A DNA stretch of 17,870 nucleotides from the NCBI GenBank assembly GCA_002284615.2, contig MU069663.1, positions 100,966 to 118,835 on the forward strand, given 5' to 3'. This DNA is from Dunaliella salina (lineage: Eukaryota; Chlorophyta; Chlorophyceae; Chlamydomonadales; Dunaliellaceae). The translations under genes were made by a program, and so were the position numbers. Under the pieces are notes generated by a model. The model was not told the DNA's origin and searched no databases. It saw only the letters and a list, made by a program, of their open reading frames with translations. Below, piece after piece: positions 7,047 through 14,777 of the stretch. How positions within the stretch are numbered: the first letter of the stretch is position 1; every line of letters begins with the position of its first letter.

Positions 7047-8252
7047 GGATATGGAAGTAGAAAATGCCTCCCCCAGCAGCCTGGAGAGCCCATTTCCAAA
7101 CAGTCAACCATGCGCAGAAGGGCACTCATACCAAGGCAGACGCCCTCGCAAAAAAAAAATCCCCACGCGGAGCAGCCGCAAGCACAAGTACACAAAATAC
7201 AACCCAATCAACCCTTTGCGACACCCCACACACAGACCGCGTCGTCGGAGCCCTCTCAGACCCCACAAATTGGACGCAGAAGGTCCAGAGGGAGCCGAGC
7301 CCCAACAACACTTTTTGACCCTGATCCCCAATCCATAATTCCCTCACCTCCAAACACCTCAAGGGGTAGACCTTTTCCCTCACCTCCAAACACCTCAAGC
7401 ACTGATTTCCCCCAATGGCTCTGGAATTATAAACAGAATAAGGCTGCTACATTAAGCGCAGTTGAAGCTAGTAACACCATCTTCCGCTTTGACCATGTCA
7501 TCCTACATATCTTGGGCTGGCAACACCTCCGGAAATATAAGAGATCTTCTCAAGAAAAGGAGCAAAAACAATACAAAGTACAATGGCACCCCGTCACCAT
7601 CGAAAAATGGGCCTTGCCCATTTTCCAAAATGATGGGCTGAATGTGGCCTCTTCAAAGCATGTACCAAGAAGAACTAAAGCAGACCCGTGTTTCCAGCTC
7701 TGCTGGAGCCCGTTAAGCAAAGAATACACCTTTGAAAGTCAAATCCATGAAGATATGCCCACCTGTGATACCTGCCACCGTTCATACCACTGGGACTGTC
7801 TCATAGATGTCAAAGCATGCTCCCAAAATGACCGGGCACTGAGCGAACACAATGAACACTGGGACTGCCCTGCCTGCGCATCCCTGTCAGACTCCCAAAA
7901 AGTGGAAAGGATCAACTTCTCTGAGGACTGTGAAATGATCTATGTATATTGGCATCCTAAATGGGAAGCTGAAGAGATGCTACAAATACATCCAGACCTG
8001 GATGCTCATGTGCAAGCCTTTGACGCGGAGGAAAGACCAGAGGAAATAGAAGACCCCTTGACCATTGAAATAGACCTGGACAATCTTGTCAACCAAGGCT
8101 TTGAAGGCAACCCTCAGAGCCTATCTGAATCTCCATGGCTCTCAACCACCGGCTCCGCAATTCGCAAGTATGTCACCTTGACTTCCAACCTACCAATCCC
8201 CAGACAGATATCATACCAACATGGCAATGTGAAATATCAGATATCATTATAA
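7047..8252 (+). pseudogene. P part 1: low-complexity N-terminus, PHD finger and linker
   Basis: The frame is open from 7047; its first ATG is 7110, giving 380 codons. An upstream frame (6982 on, ATG 7051) reads RAYSNPLFDAEDMEVENA, which looks like protein, and may join this one by a shift at the A10 run 7150-7159. Residues 1-105 are Pro/Ser/Arg-rich with a 12-residue repeat (SPPNTS). Residues 130-185 match R and C2 (WALPIFQ). Residues 194-256 form a C4HC3 PHD finger: CFQLC, CDTC, then H-x2-C in HRSYHWDC, and CPAC. PHD fingers usually read histone H3 tails, which could steer integration to chromatin states (inference). The end (DLDNLVNQGFEGN) matches R (ELDNLVRQGFENS). The reading passes to part 2 by a frameshift near 8135. 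Confidence 0.75.
7339..7399 (+). repeat. In-frame 36-bp-period repeat in P N-terminus
   Basis: TTCCCTCACCTCCAAACACC and the next five bases (TCAAG) occur at 7339-7363 and 7375-7399. The period is a multiple of three, so it adds 12 residues containing SPPNTS to a disordered region. Confidence 0.85.
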
Positions 8253-9910
8253 GTGTTGACCTCATGAAGGAAACTCATCACTTGGACACAACTGATGAGG
8301 TTGCAATGCCAACACAAATGCCAGAAATAGCCACCTCTGAACGCGCCTGTATCTACAATGCCAATGGCAAATGCATGGGCATGCTCACTATAGAAAGGCT
8401 CACAACCCTGCTCGAAGCCTACAAAGCAGCCAAAAGAGCAGGCATCCATGCCACCATTCAGCCCCCTGTCCAGGATTCAGCATCTGAAATCATGGGTCTG
8501 CTCTCACGCCAAAAAAACTCAACAGAAAAATCTGTTAGCCCAGAGCAAAAAGGTTTTCAATTCAAACATGTTTATTACTCCTTCAAGGGAAGTTCCCACC
8601 TCCGACCAGCCCTGCATAAATGGTGTATGGTCTCAGCGGAGAGGTTTTCCAGCCCTCTTGATTTTGAAAATACCTACAACACTGATTTCAGCACAAACTA
8701 CCGAGACCAGGTCTTTGGGGGGCACACAGACGCCCTCTCTTTGCGCTACACTGGCTTCTCCCTCTGCCATCCTCCAAACGATGATGAAATGATGTTAAAA
8801 CTTCTACGCCACGCAGTGCACTCCTCCCTTTATTCCACAGATCCAGTTGCCACCTTTATGCTCCTGCCCCACTGGAGAGGCTTCAGCTGTAACGCGTATA
8901 TGAGCTGGCTGAAACAATACCCAGATACTGCAAAAGTTCTTGCCAAATTCCCTGCAAGGAAAATCCAATTCCAAGCACCACAACACTGGTTTGATACCAT
9001 CACCAATCCTACTCCACCTTCCTATCCTTTGCAACTCATCCTTGTGTGGAACCCTATCGCCAGAGAAATACTTGATATCGCAAACAAAGACTGGTTTCAG
9101 TCCCTCCAGCAAGATGTAAAGCAAGTTACACCAAAAGCTTGTTGGCTACCTTTGGATACTCCAAATACTGTCACGCCGCTGCGTACCCACCGACACCTAG
9201 CATCAAATACTTGGAAACAGAAATTCCAATCACTCCCCCCTGACACCCATAGCTGCTCACACAAGTGCCCTCAGGAAAGGGCAGAATTTACCCCTACCAA
9301 CTTCAAAAAGATGCTCACACCTAAAGTCAAGGACTGGAGGGAAATCACCTACACTGATGGCAGTGTGATTAAACACAAAGATGACGACTCCCCACCCCTT
9401 TCCGGTTCAGGTGTTTACAAACCAGGAAGTNACACTGCTGCACCCTCCCAACACTTGCAACTGCACATAAAACCCAATGGCCATGGGCCAACCAATACCA
9501 TCGCCAGAGCAGAACTTGTGGGTATCCTTGTGGCACTCCAACACGAGCAAACTGAGATTGCCACTGATAGTGCATCCTGCCTTTTTCAGATTTCTAATCA
9601 AACCCTTAACCCGATGCGCATGAGGTATCACCTACATGCAGAGCTCATTCATACAATATCAACCATATTAGAGCACTCCCCTCACCCTATCCATTTTTAC
9701 AAAGTCAAAGCCCACTCTGGCATCATAGGAAATGAGGGGGCCGACGCTTGCGCTCGCACCGCAGCCCTCTCTCACGCCATAGACATTACATTTCCAGATG
9801 CCAGGGACCCTTTCCACAATTTCTATTGGCTTTTGTTTAAGACCTTTCCACACAAAGTGATGGCATGCACTGCTCCCACATGCTTCCGATGCACTATCTC
9901 ACCAACCTAA
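8135..9910 (+). pseudogene. P part 2: linker domain, PCIF1-like methyltransferase fold, RNase H
   Basis: The frame has 591 codons with one ambiguous residue (base 9431). Residues 17-45 carry NPQTDI, and 70-125 the family linker (ACIYNANGKCMGMLT). Residues 140-290 resemble the PCIF1-type methyltransferase fold: FSSPLDF (171-177), VFGG, TGFSLCHPPNDDEM with CHPP at 211-214 where active enzymes have NPPF, FMLLPHW (241-247), then KIQFQAPQHW. RNase H follows, with D408 (YTDGS), E460 (RAELVG), D478 (ATDSAS) and D537 (GNEGADA), and KVKAHSG supplying the His; all catalytic positions are present. In the element this would remove RNA from the cDNA hybrid. The frame ends in a frameshift near 9840-9860 and continues at 9865. 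It begins mid-protein, so the ATG at 8135 is not a true start. Confidence 0.75.
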
Positions 9911-11004
9911 GCGACAAACTTAAAACTCACATGCACAAGAAACACAAACTTGGCTCTGCTGACACCTCTGGATACCACTACCAGAGATGGCAGAAGCTTA
10001 ACGATGCCACACAACCCACCGCCAATGCCAACACTGAAGCTTACAACCCAACCCCTCAAATTGCAAACAAGGAGATCAGCAACTCCTTCTGGAAAAGCCC
10101 AACAATAACCCTTAACCAGCAAATATATCTTATGAAAGATCGAACTGATACACTGTACACACAGAGTCATGCCTCCAACTTCAATTTTTCCAGTTCTTAT
10201 AGATGCCCACTCTGTGCAAATACGGACAGCATTTATCACGTTCTACTTAGGTGTACCAACCCAACAATGAGTGGGATGCACACCAACAGACACCATGCGG
10301 CCCTTAGTCTCTGTGTAGAAGCCCTGAGTAAAGGCCGGTATGGCTCCGAGCATGAGTCATCACTCATTAGCAAGGATGGCTGCAATCATGACAGACTTCT
10401 GGATCAAGGCATACATTTCCCTGAAAACACCTCTCGAGCTATTCCAGATTGAGTTTTCCCAAATGACATTGCCTCACCTGCTCGGCACCAAAGCCGCCCT
10501 GGTGCTCTTTTTGTGCGCCCCATCCCAGGCAGACAAGCCCACCTTGATCCTACCAAGATCCCCCCAAAAGATAGAGATATTCACCTCGTTGAGCTTAAAT
10601 TCTGCCCTGACACAAATCCCTTCATCAGTTTAGAACGTGCACGGACTCAACATTCCCACACCATAACTAGACTTAAAACACGCAGCTTGAGAAACCCAAA
10701 CAGGAATAACAAAGTGACTTTGCATACCATCTTAATTGGTGTGGGTGGCAAGATTTACAATGAGCTAATAATTTCACCTCTCATAAATCTAGGTCTAACC
10801 AAACAGAAAGCCAAATCACTAGCATCCAAGCTCCGGGACCATGCCATCCAAAGATTATCCACCATCATTAACACTAGACATGCACTTTGCTTTCAGAAGT
10901 CATCTGGGAGGGGGTTTGCTGGGTGCGCGGCGGCGGCTGAGGATGGAAGAAGGAGAGTCCGAGCGCTCAGGGGCATGGCTAGCAATCCTCCAGATCCCCA
11001 TTAG
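9865..11004 (+). pseudogene. P part 3: CCHC knuckle and PD-ExK (restriction-like) endonuclease
   Basis: One frame runs from 9865 to the TAG at 11002-11004, with a single internal TGA at 10450-10452 in place of the Trp of DWVFP (copy E keeps Trp). It holds HKKHKLGSADTSGY, a CCHC knuckle CPLCANTDSIYHVLLRC (C-x2-C-x7-H-x4-C), a basic RHHAALSL helix, RPGALFVRP (PD changed to PG), HLVELKFC with E-x-K, and LHTILIGVGGKIYN. This order, CCHC then PD-ExK, is that of RLE-type LINE endonucleases such as R2, which nick the target site. Loss of the PD Asp should disable it. The C-terminus has an alpha-specific GRGFAG insert and ends MASNPPDPH. Confidence 0.8.
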
Positions 11005-11155
11005 TTATGTCTCTTGCTCTCTCCTAGGCTAGTTTTGTTTAGTTTAGGTGGAGGGCTACTCGGTGAGGCCTCTAACTTTTGTTAGGGGTTCAGGGGTTCT
11101 TCCCTTAATGCACGCAGCCTTTGGCTTGCGTAGACTTTTCTTTTTCTTTTCTTTC
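11005..11155 (+). other. P 3' UTR (alpha type) with two hairpins and T/C tail
   Basis: Two short stem-loops are visible: CTAAC-TTTT-GTTAG at 11072-11085 and ACGCAGCC-TTT-GGC-T-TGCGT at 11112-11131. A T/C tract follows (about 11135-11155). Both stems recur in E and F with paired base changes. The 3' end is probably what the RT recognises when it starts copying (inference from other LINEs). Confidence 0.7.
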
Positions 11156-11164
11156 TTTCTCAAG

Positions 11165-11455
11165 AGCGCGTCTGGTGCTGGCGAGTTTGTAAGCATACAG
11201 GACAAAATGAGCATGAAGCTTCCGGACAAGCTTGGTGGCCTTGAAGGTGTCAAGACCAAGCTCCTTAAAAGGCTCCAAGGTGTGCGGGGTGTAGATGACT
11301 CCTCCCACACCTAGCAGGATAGTATGGAGGGTAATTTGAGCTGAAGCCCCAGAAAGATGACGGCAAAGGTCGCGGTGCTGCTGCTTGGAGGCCTCAAGCT
11401 GGCTGTAAGGCCGGGTGTCCTCACAGTATTTGACTTCTACAAGGTGGATGTGCAC
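11165..11455 (-). pseudogene. R PD-ExK endonuclease, E-x-K half
   Basis: The minus-strand reading HIHLVEVKYCEDTRP carries the E-x-K catalytic pair, then QLEASKQQHRDLCRHL, TLHTILLGVGGVIYTPHTL and KLASTRRALEK, where P interrupts it. The missing end is at 6903-6977. A frameshift between 11455 and 11500 separates it from the half with the PD motif. Otherwise it is one of the best preserved endonuclease segments here; D is about 90% identical by eye. Confidence 0.8.
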
Positions 11456-11774
11456 ACGTGTCGCTGATCTGGGTGGAGCTGACTGGGGTCACCAGCCTTG
11501 AGTGCGGGCGGAGTGCCTGTCGCTGGCGCTGAGTCCTCCCTGCAGGACAGCTGTTCCCCCTGCGCCCCCCTGTACTTCTCAATTCATAACGAGGATTTGA
11601 CCTTGGCGCCCTTTCCAGAGGAGCAACCAATAGAGCATCAGGCCGGTTGGAATTGAGCCTATACTTATCAGGGAAGCGGCACGGGAAAATATATTTGGGG
11701 AGGGTCCTATTAGTAGCATGTTCTAAAACCTGTAGGTCTTGCAAGGCAAGATGGTCTGCTCTGCCAATGTCCAT
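11421..11774 (-). pseudogene. R PD-ExK endonuclease, PD half
   Basis: The minus-strand frame reads ATNRTLPKYIFPCRFPDKYR, then NRPDALLVAPL with the canonical PD Asp, then NPRYELRSTGG. It loses frame after RRGN relative to D. It follows the RNase H/CCHC frame (11723-12868) by a frameshift near 11770. Together with the E-x-K half it had a complete catalytic set before decay. Confidence 0.75.
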
Positions 11775-12868
11775 GGAGGCAATACCTCAAGATGGCCTTT
11801 GCTGATGGCTTTTAGGAGGATTCTGCTGGCAATATTACGTCGCTCAGTTATCATACCAGACATGGTAGAATTTTTGCATCCTGATAAGATGTGGAGGGCA
11901 CTGTCAAGTTCCCCACAGAGGGGGCAATGTGGGCTGGTGGAAATTTTGAAGCGCACCTCGTGTTTTTGATTGAAGAGGGTACCTGTGCGGTGTTTGAAAA
12001 TGATTTGTCTCATTTTGAAAGAGAGTGTTGACATGGTCCAGAAGGCATTGCTGATATTTTTGTGGATGTTGGGGAGTAAACTTTGGTAGAAAGAGTAGTA
12101 CCCTGTGTTGGTGTTGGCCTTTCCAAGTCTGTGTTTTGAGCGCATGTGTTTCTGTAAAGCATCATGGAGGTTGGAGAAGTGTTTAAGCTTTACGGCGAGT
12201 GGGTTCAGCCGTCTAAACGCATTTGCATAAGTGCAGGAGGTTTCCTCAAAGGCAAGCCAGGTGGTGTCATGAAAAGGATTGCCTTCAAGGTTTGGACATG
12301 GGAAGGTTATGTCTGCGTCATTATTCTGAATGGCCTGATGCTTAGCGATGGCATCTGCACATTCGTTGCCAACAATTCCAGCATGAGATTTAACCTTGAA
12401 GAAATGGATAGGGGTAGGCGAGGTGCGCATGAGTAGTATGATTATCTCGAGGATGTGGCCCTGGACGTGCTGGTGATGAAGTTCTGGGTAGAGCATTTGC
12501 TTTCTGATCTGTTCTAGAGAGCAAAGGCTGTCAGTGGCAATGTAACAATATCCTAGGAGAATGGCTGCTGCTATTGCCGCCAGTTCGGCTCTAGTGATGG
12601 TGTGAGTGATTCCTGCTCCATTCGGTTGGACATGGTTGGTGCTGTCGCTGGCGGGGTGGTAGACCCTTGCACCAATCACTTGTTTACCAATGTGGACATG
12701 ACAGCCGCCGTCCGTGTATGTCCATTCTCTCCAGTTTTCAACTTTGCGCACCAGATAAGGGCTGGATGATGTGAGTGGTGAAAGAGTTTGTTGGCTTTGT
12801 GTGGTATTCTTAGAGATTTGTTGGTGGGCAGAAGGTAGGGCTTTTAAAGTTATTGAAGCCAGTTTCAA
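11723..12868 (-). pseudogene. R RNase H and CCHC knuckle
   Basis: A 381-codon minus-strand frame. RNase H catalytic positions are D53 (YTDGG), E95 (TRAELAA), D113 (IATDSL), H162 (KVKSHAG) and D172 (GNECADA), all present. A conserved connector follows (GNPFHDTTWLAFEE, HMRSKHRLGKANTNTGYYS, ISNAFWTMS). The CCHC knuckle CPLCGELDSALHILSGC is at 315-331, followed by MSGMITERRNIA. The frame is lost after AISKG. The domain would degrade template RNA, and the knuckle probably binds nucleic acid next to the endonuclease, as in R2-type elements. This is the least damaged RNase H in the window. Its start at 12868 is only a frame opening; the protein continues upstream. Confidence 0.8.
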
Positions 12869-13112
12869 TTTCTGGGTGTCTTAGATTGAGGACTGGGTCG
12901 ATGCTAATGTTTCTTTCCGGCCATCTTGCTTCACGGATGTCTTGTTTCAGGCCTGTGAGCCAATTTGAATCGTTTTCATTGAGGCGGACTCTTGCAGCGG
13001 CGTTCCAAGCAGCAATTTTTTGTAGGCTCCAGGAGTGGCATGGAAGGTCAATTCCTTGGCTTAGCCAGAAGGGGAGGTTGGCATAGTTGAGTCTTGTTGA
13101 GGGTATGGTTCC
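12869..13112 (-). pseudogene. R connector between methyltransferase-like domain and RNase H
   Basis: Minus-strand translation gives RLNYANLPFWLSQGIDLPC, then SLQKIAAWNAAARVRL and NWLTGLKQDIREARWP. It aligns with HWFDTITN, LVWNPIAREIL and WFQSLQQDV in P. It lies in a different frame from 13113-13733 and so marks a frameshift near 13113. The Trp-Asn-x3-Arg core is shared by P and R. Confidence 0.6.
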
Positions 13113-13733
13113 TTATCTGCGCCAGAAGTGAGGGTAGGCATTCAGGAGTTTGGAGTATGGATTTGTGCTCATAGGGCCTCCCCAGCTTGGTAAGAACATG
13201 AAAGTTGCTGTGGCATGGCTTTGTTGCATGGCAGAAAAAATGGCATGTTTGAGAGTAAGGTGCATCGCATGGTCATCGTAAATTGGACGGCATATTGAAA
13301 ATCCTGAGAGGCAATTATGGATTGCTCCAAATACCCTCTCTCGAGGGTGTTTACTCGAGTAGTTGACGTAACAGGGGTTGTAGTCTAGGGGAGAAGCCAT
13401 TTTGTCCTGTGTTACAAGAGCCCATTTTTGCATGACAGTGTGGATATGGTTTTGTAGGATGCGCATGTATGAATCCTTGATCTCCTTACTTTGTTGCATT
13501 TTGTTGTTGAGGGTTGGGCGTGAGAAAAGACTCGCAAGCTCGGAGGCAAAGCTTTGGGGTGGAGGTTGAATTGTGTTGTGAATCCCATTGTCTCTGGCTC
13601 TGTTGAAAGCAGTGTGGAGGATATTGATGCGCTCTGGGGTTAGCATTTCTTTGCATTTTCCATCTGTGCCATAAATGCATGCCACTTGTTTGGAATAGAC
13701 TTGTGGTAGCACCAGTGGTGGTATAGATGGCAT
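13113..13733 (-). pseudogene. R linker domain and PCIF1-like methyltransferase fold
   Basis: A 206-codon minus-strand frame. It starts in the linker (VACIYGTDGKCKEMLTPERI, ARDNGIHNTIQPP), then EIKDSYMRILQNHI, KMASPLDYNPC, RVFGAIHNCLSGFSICRPIY, HAIFSAM and TATFMFLPSW. The order ASPL, VFG, GFS.C.P and F..LPSW parallels the PCIF1-type Pfam domain known from the mRNA cap m6A writer and from algal repeat proteins (from memory). Active PCIF1 has NPPF; R has CRPI and P has CHPP, so methylation activity is doubtful. The part upstream of the first Met (to about 14032) is in other frames. Confidence 0.6.
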
Positions 13734-14042
13734 GGAAGGGGAGTGGGTAGCATCTGCTCTGGGGTGGGGATCTGTTGTATTGCTTAATTTGGCCTAATGA
13801 GGTCAACTGTTGTGATCCAGAATTCACAGCGGCCAGTTCCATTAATGTCTGCTTGGGGGTTCGTGGGATTCATGTCAGATGTGGCCTTGTTGCGGAGTTC
13901 CGTGTCTAATTTTTGTTTTCAAGTGTTTATCCTGTCTGAGTTTTCAAATCCTTGCCTTACAAGGTTGTCTAGCTCAGAGTCAGCAGCTGGTGGAGAGGTC
14001 TGGTTCATCTTTGCAGGCCTCAAATTGAAGGATGCAATGTTG
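13734..14042 (-). pseudogene. R linker between PHD finger and methyltransferase-like domain
   Basis: Minus-strand frames read ASFNLRPAKMNQTSPPAADS, then ELDNLVRQGFENS, a stop, KLDTELRNKATSDM, NPTNPQADINGTGRCEFW and TTVDLIRPN. The blocks match P and C2 in the same order. Stops and at least one frameshift interrupt it. Confidence 0.6.
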
Positions 14043-14046
14043 TTAA

Positions 14047-14638
14047 TATATTTTCCCGCGCCGCTTCCCTGATAAGGATAGGCTCACTTCCAGCCGGCCT
14101 AATGCTCCATTAGTTGTTCTTCTGAAAAAGGCGCCAAGGTTGAATCCTCGCTATGAATTGAGATGTACAGGGGTGCGCAGGGGGAACAGGGAGGACTCAG
14201 CGCCAGCCACAGGCACTCCACCCACACTCAAGGCTCGTGACCCCAGTCAGCTCCACCCAGATCAGCGACACATCCACCTTGTAGAAATCAAATACTGTGA
14301 GGACACCCGGCCTTACAGCCAGCTTGAGGCCTCCAAGCAGCTGCACCGTGACCTTTGCCGTCATCTTCCTAGAGCTTCAGCTCAAGTCACCCTCCATACT
14401 ATCCTGCTAGGTGTGGGAGGAGTCATCTACACCCCGCACACATTAGAGCCTCTTAAGGAGCTTGGTTTTGACACCTTCAAGATCACAAACCTTGTCCGGA
14501 AGCTTCATGCTCATTTTGTCCTGTATGGTCCTGTATGCTTACAAACTCGCCAGCACCAGGCGTGCTCTTGAGAAAACTTTTTTCAACTCTCAACAAGGTC
14601 AGGCACGGGATACTGCTAGTAACCCACCTGATCCCCAT
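14047..14638 (+). pseudogene. D PD-ExK endonuclease (best continuous copy)
   Basis: One frame runs from 14047 to 14571 (175 codons, no start because of truncation): IFPRRFPDKDRLTSSRPNAP, NPRYELRCTG, HIHLVEIKYCEDTRP, QLEASKQLHRDLCRHL, TLHTILLGVGGVIYTPHTL and KLHAHFVLY. PD has become PN; E-x-K is intact. A 10-bp tandem duplication at 14518-14537 shifts the frame; the true continuation (YKLASTRRALEKTFF, TASNPPDPH) follows in the next frame to 14638. The stop codon has changed to GGA, so the frame runs on into the 3' UTR. Confidence 0.8.
14518..14537 (+). repeat. 10-bp tandem duplication causing frameshift in D
   Basis: GTCCTGTATG occurs twice in a row (14518-14527, 14528-14537). R has one copy. 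The extra 10 bases shift the endonuclease frame by one. Confidence 0.85.
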
Positions 14639-14767
14639 GGACTTCTTTCTTACGCTTCCTCTTGGTGGAGAGGATACACGGTGCCTTGGCCCCAGGTATC
14701 CCCTTTTCCTTAATTGATGTGGGGAGTGTTTTCACTGCCTGCGTAGTTTTTCTTTTCTTTTCTTTTC
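14639..14767 (+). other. D 3' UTR (beta type) with hairpin and T/C tail
   Basis: It is a near-exact inverted copy of 6783-6902. The hairpin at 14719-14742 has AGTG/CACT around TTTT and an outer stem pairing GTGGG with CCTGC through G-T pairs. The tail is a T/C tract. Confidence 0.75.
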
Positions 14768-14777
14768 TGCATTGTTG

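Larger units (their letters stand above)
6978..11155 (+). mobile_element. Element P: 4.18-kb RT-less non-LTR element, alpha subfamily
   Basis: The borders come from the target duplication and from the rejoined R frame. The content in order is a Pro/Ser-rich N-terminus, PHD finger, linker domain, PCIF1-like methyltransferase fold, RNase H, CCHC knuckle, PD-ExK endonuclease, alpha 3' UTR and T/C tail. There is no RT, AP endonuclease, LTR or terminal inverted repeat. It may be a 5'-truncated copy of a longer element whose RT lies upstream, or a complete unit relying on RT from elsewhere. At least two frameshifts (about 8135 and 9850), a possible third (7150) and one stop (10450) show it is no longer functional. 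Confidence 0.8.
6969..11164 (+). repeat. 9-bp target-site duplication flanking P
   Basis: TTTCTCAAG occurs at 6969-6977 and 11156-11164. Joining the flanks regenerates an uninterrupted R reading frame (RALEKTFF) that is also seen intact in D near 14560-14580. The entry spans both copies. Confidence 0.85.
14043..14767 (+). mobile_element. Nested copy D: 5'-truncated beta element inside R
   Basis: The 725-bp copy begins within the codons just before the PD motif and runs through E-x-K, the C-terminus, beta 3' UTR and T/C tail (about 14745-14767). It is inserted antisense to R and is very close to R's own 3' part, so the source was a recent relative. Confidence 0.85.
14033..14777 (+). repeat. 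10-bp target-site duplication flanking D
   Basis: TGCAATGTTG at 14033-14042 and TGCATTGTTG at 14768-14777 flank copy D, with one mismatch. Joining them restores the minus-strand R reading PIFNNASFNLRPAK. The entry spans both copies. Confidence 0.8.

Noticed and set aside
7013..7398. Overlapping minus-strand open frames around the P N-terminus
   Set aside because: They are complements of the Pro/Ser/Arg-rich coding strand, with no similarity to other copies and no domain.
8100..8260. Programmed -1 frameshift between the two overlapping P frames
   Set aside because: No X-XXY-YYZ slippery site was seen in the overlap, and alignment with R and C2 places the change inside a conserved block, so a mutation is simpler.
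14090..14160. tRNA-like stretch with GGTTGAATCC resembling a B box (also, antisense, near 11590-11650)
   Set aside because: It lies in the coding sequence of the endonuclease PD region, conserved at protein level (RPNAPLV/RPDALLV); no acceptor stem or proper A box spacing was found.
6784..14767. The near-exact inverted repeat (6783-6977 and 14566-14767) as a recombination or regulatory structure
   Set aside because: It is fully explained by the 3' ends of two beta copies, R and D, in opposite orientation.
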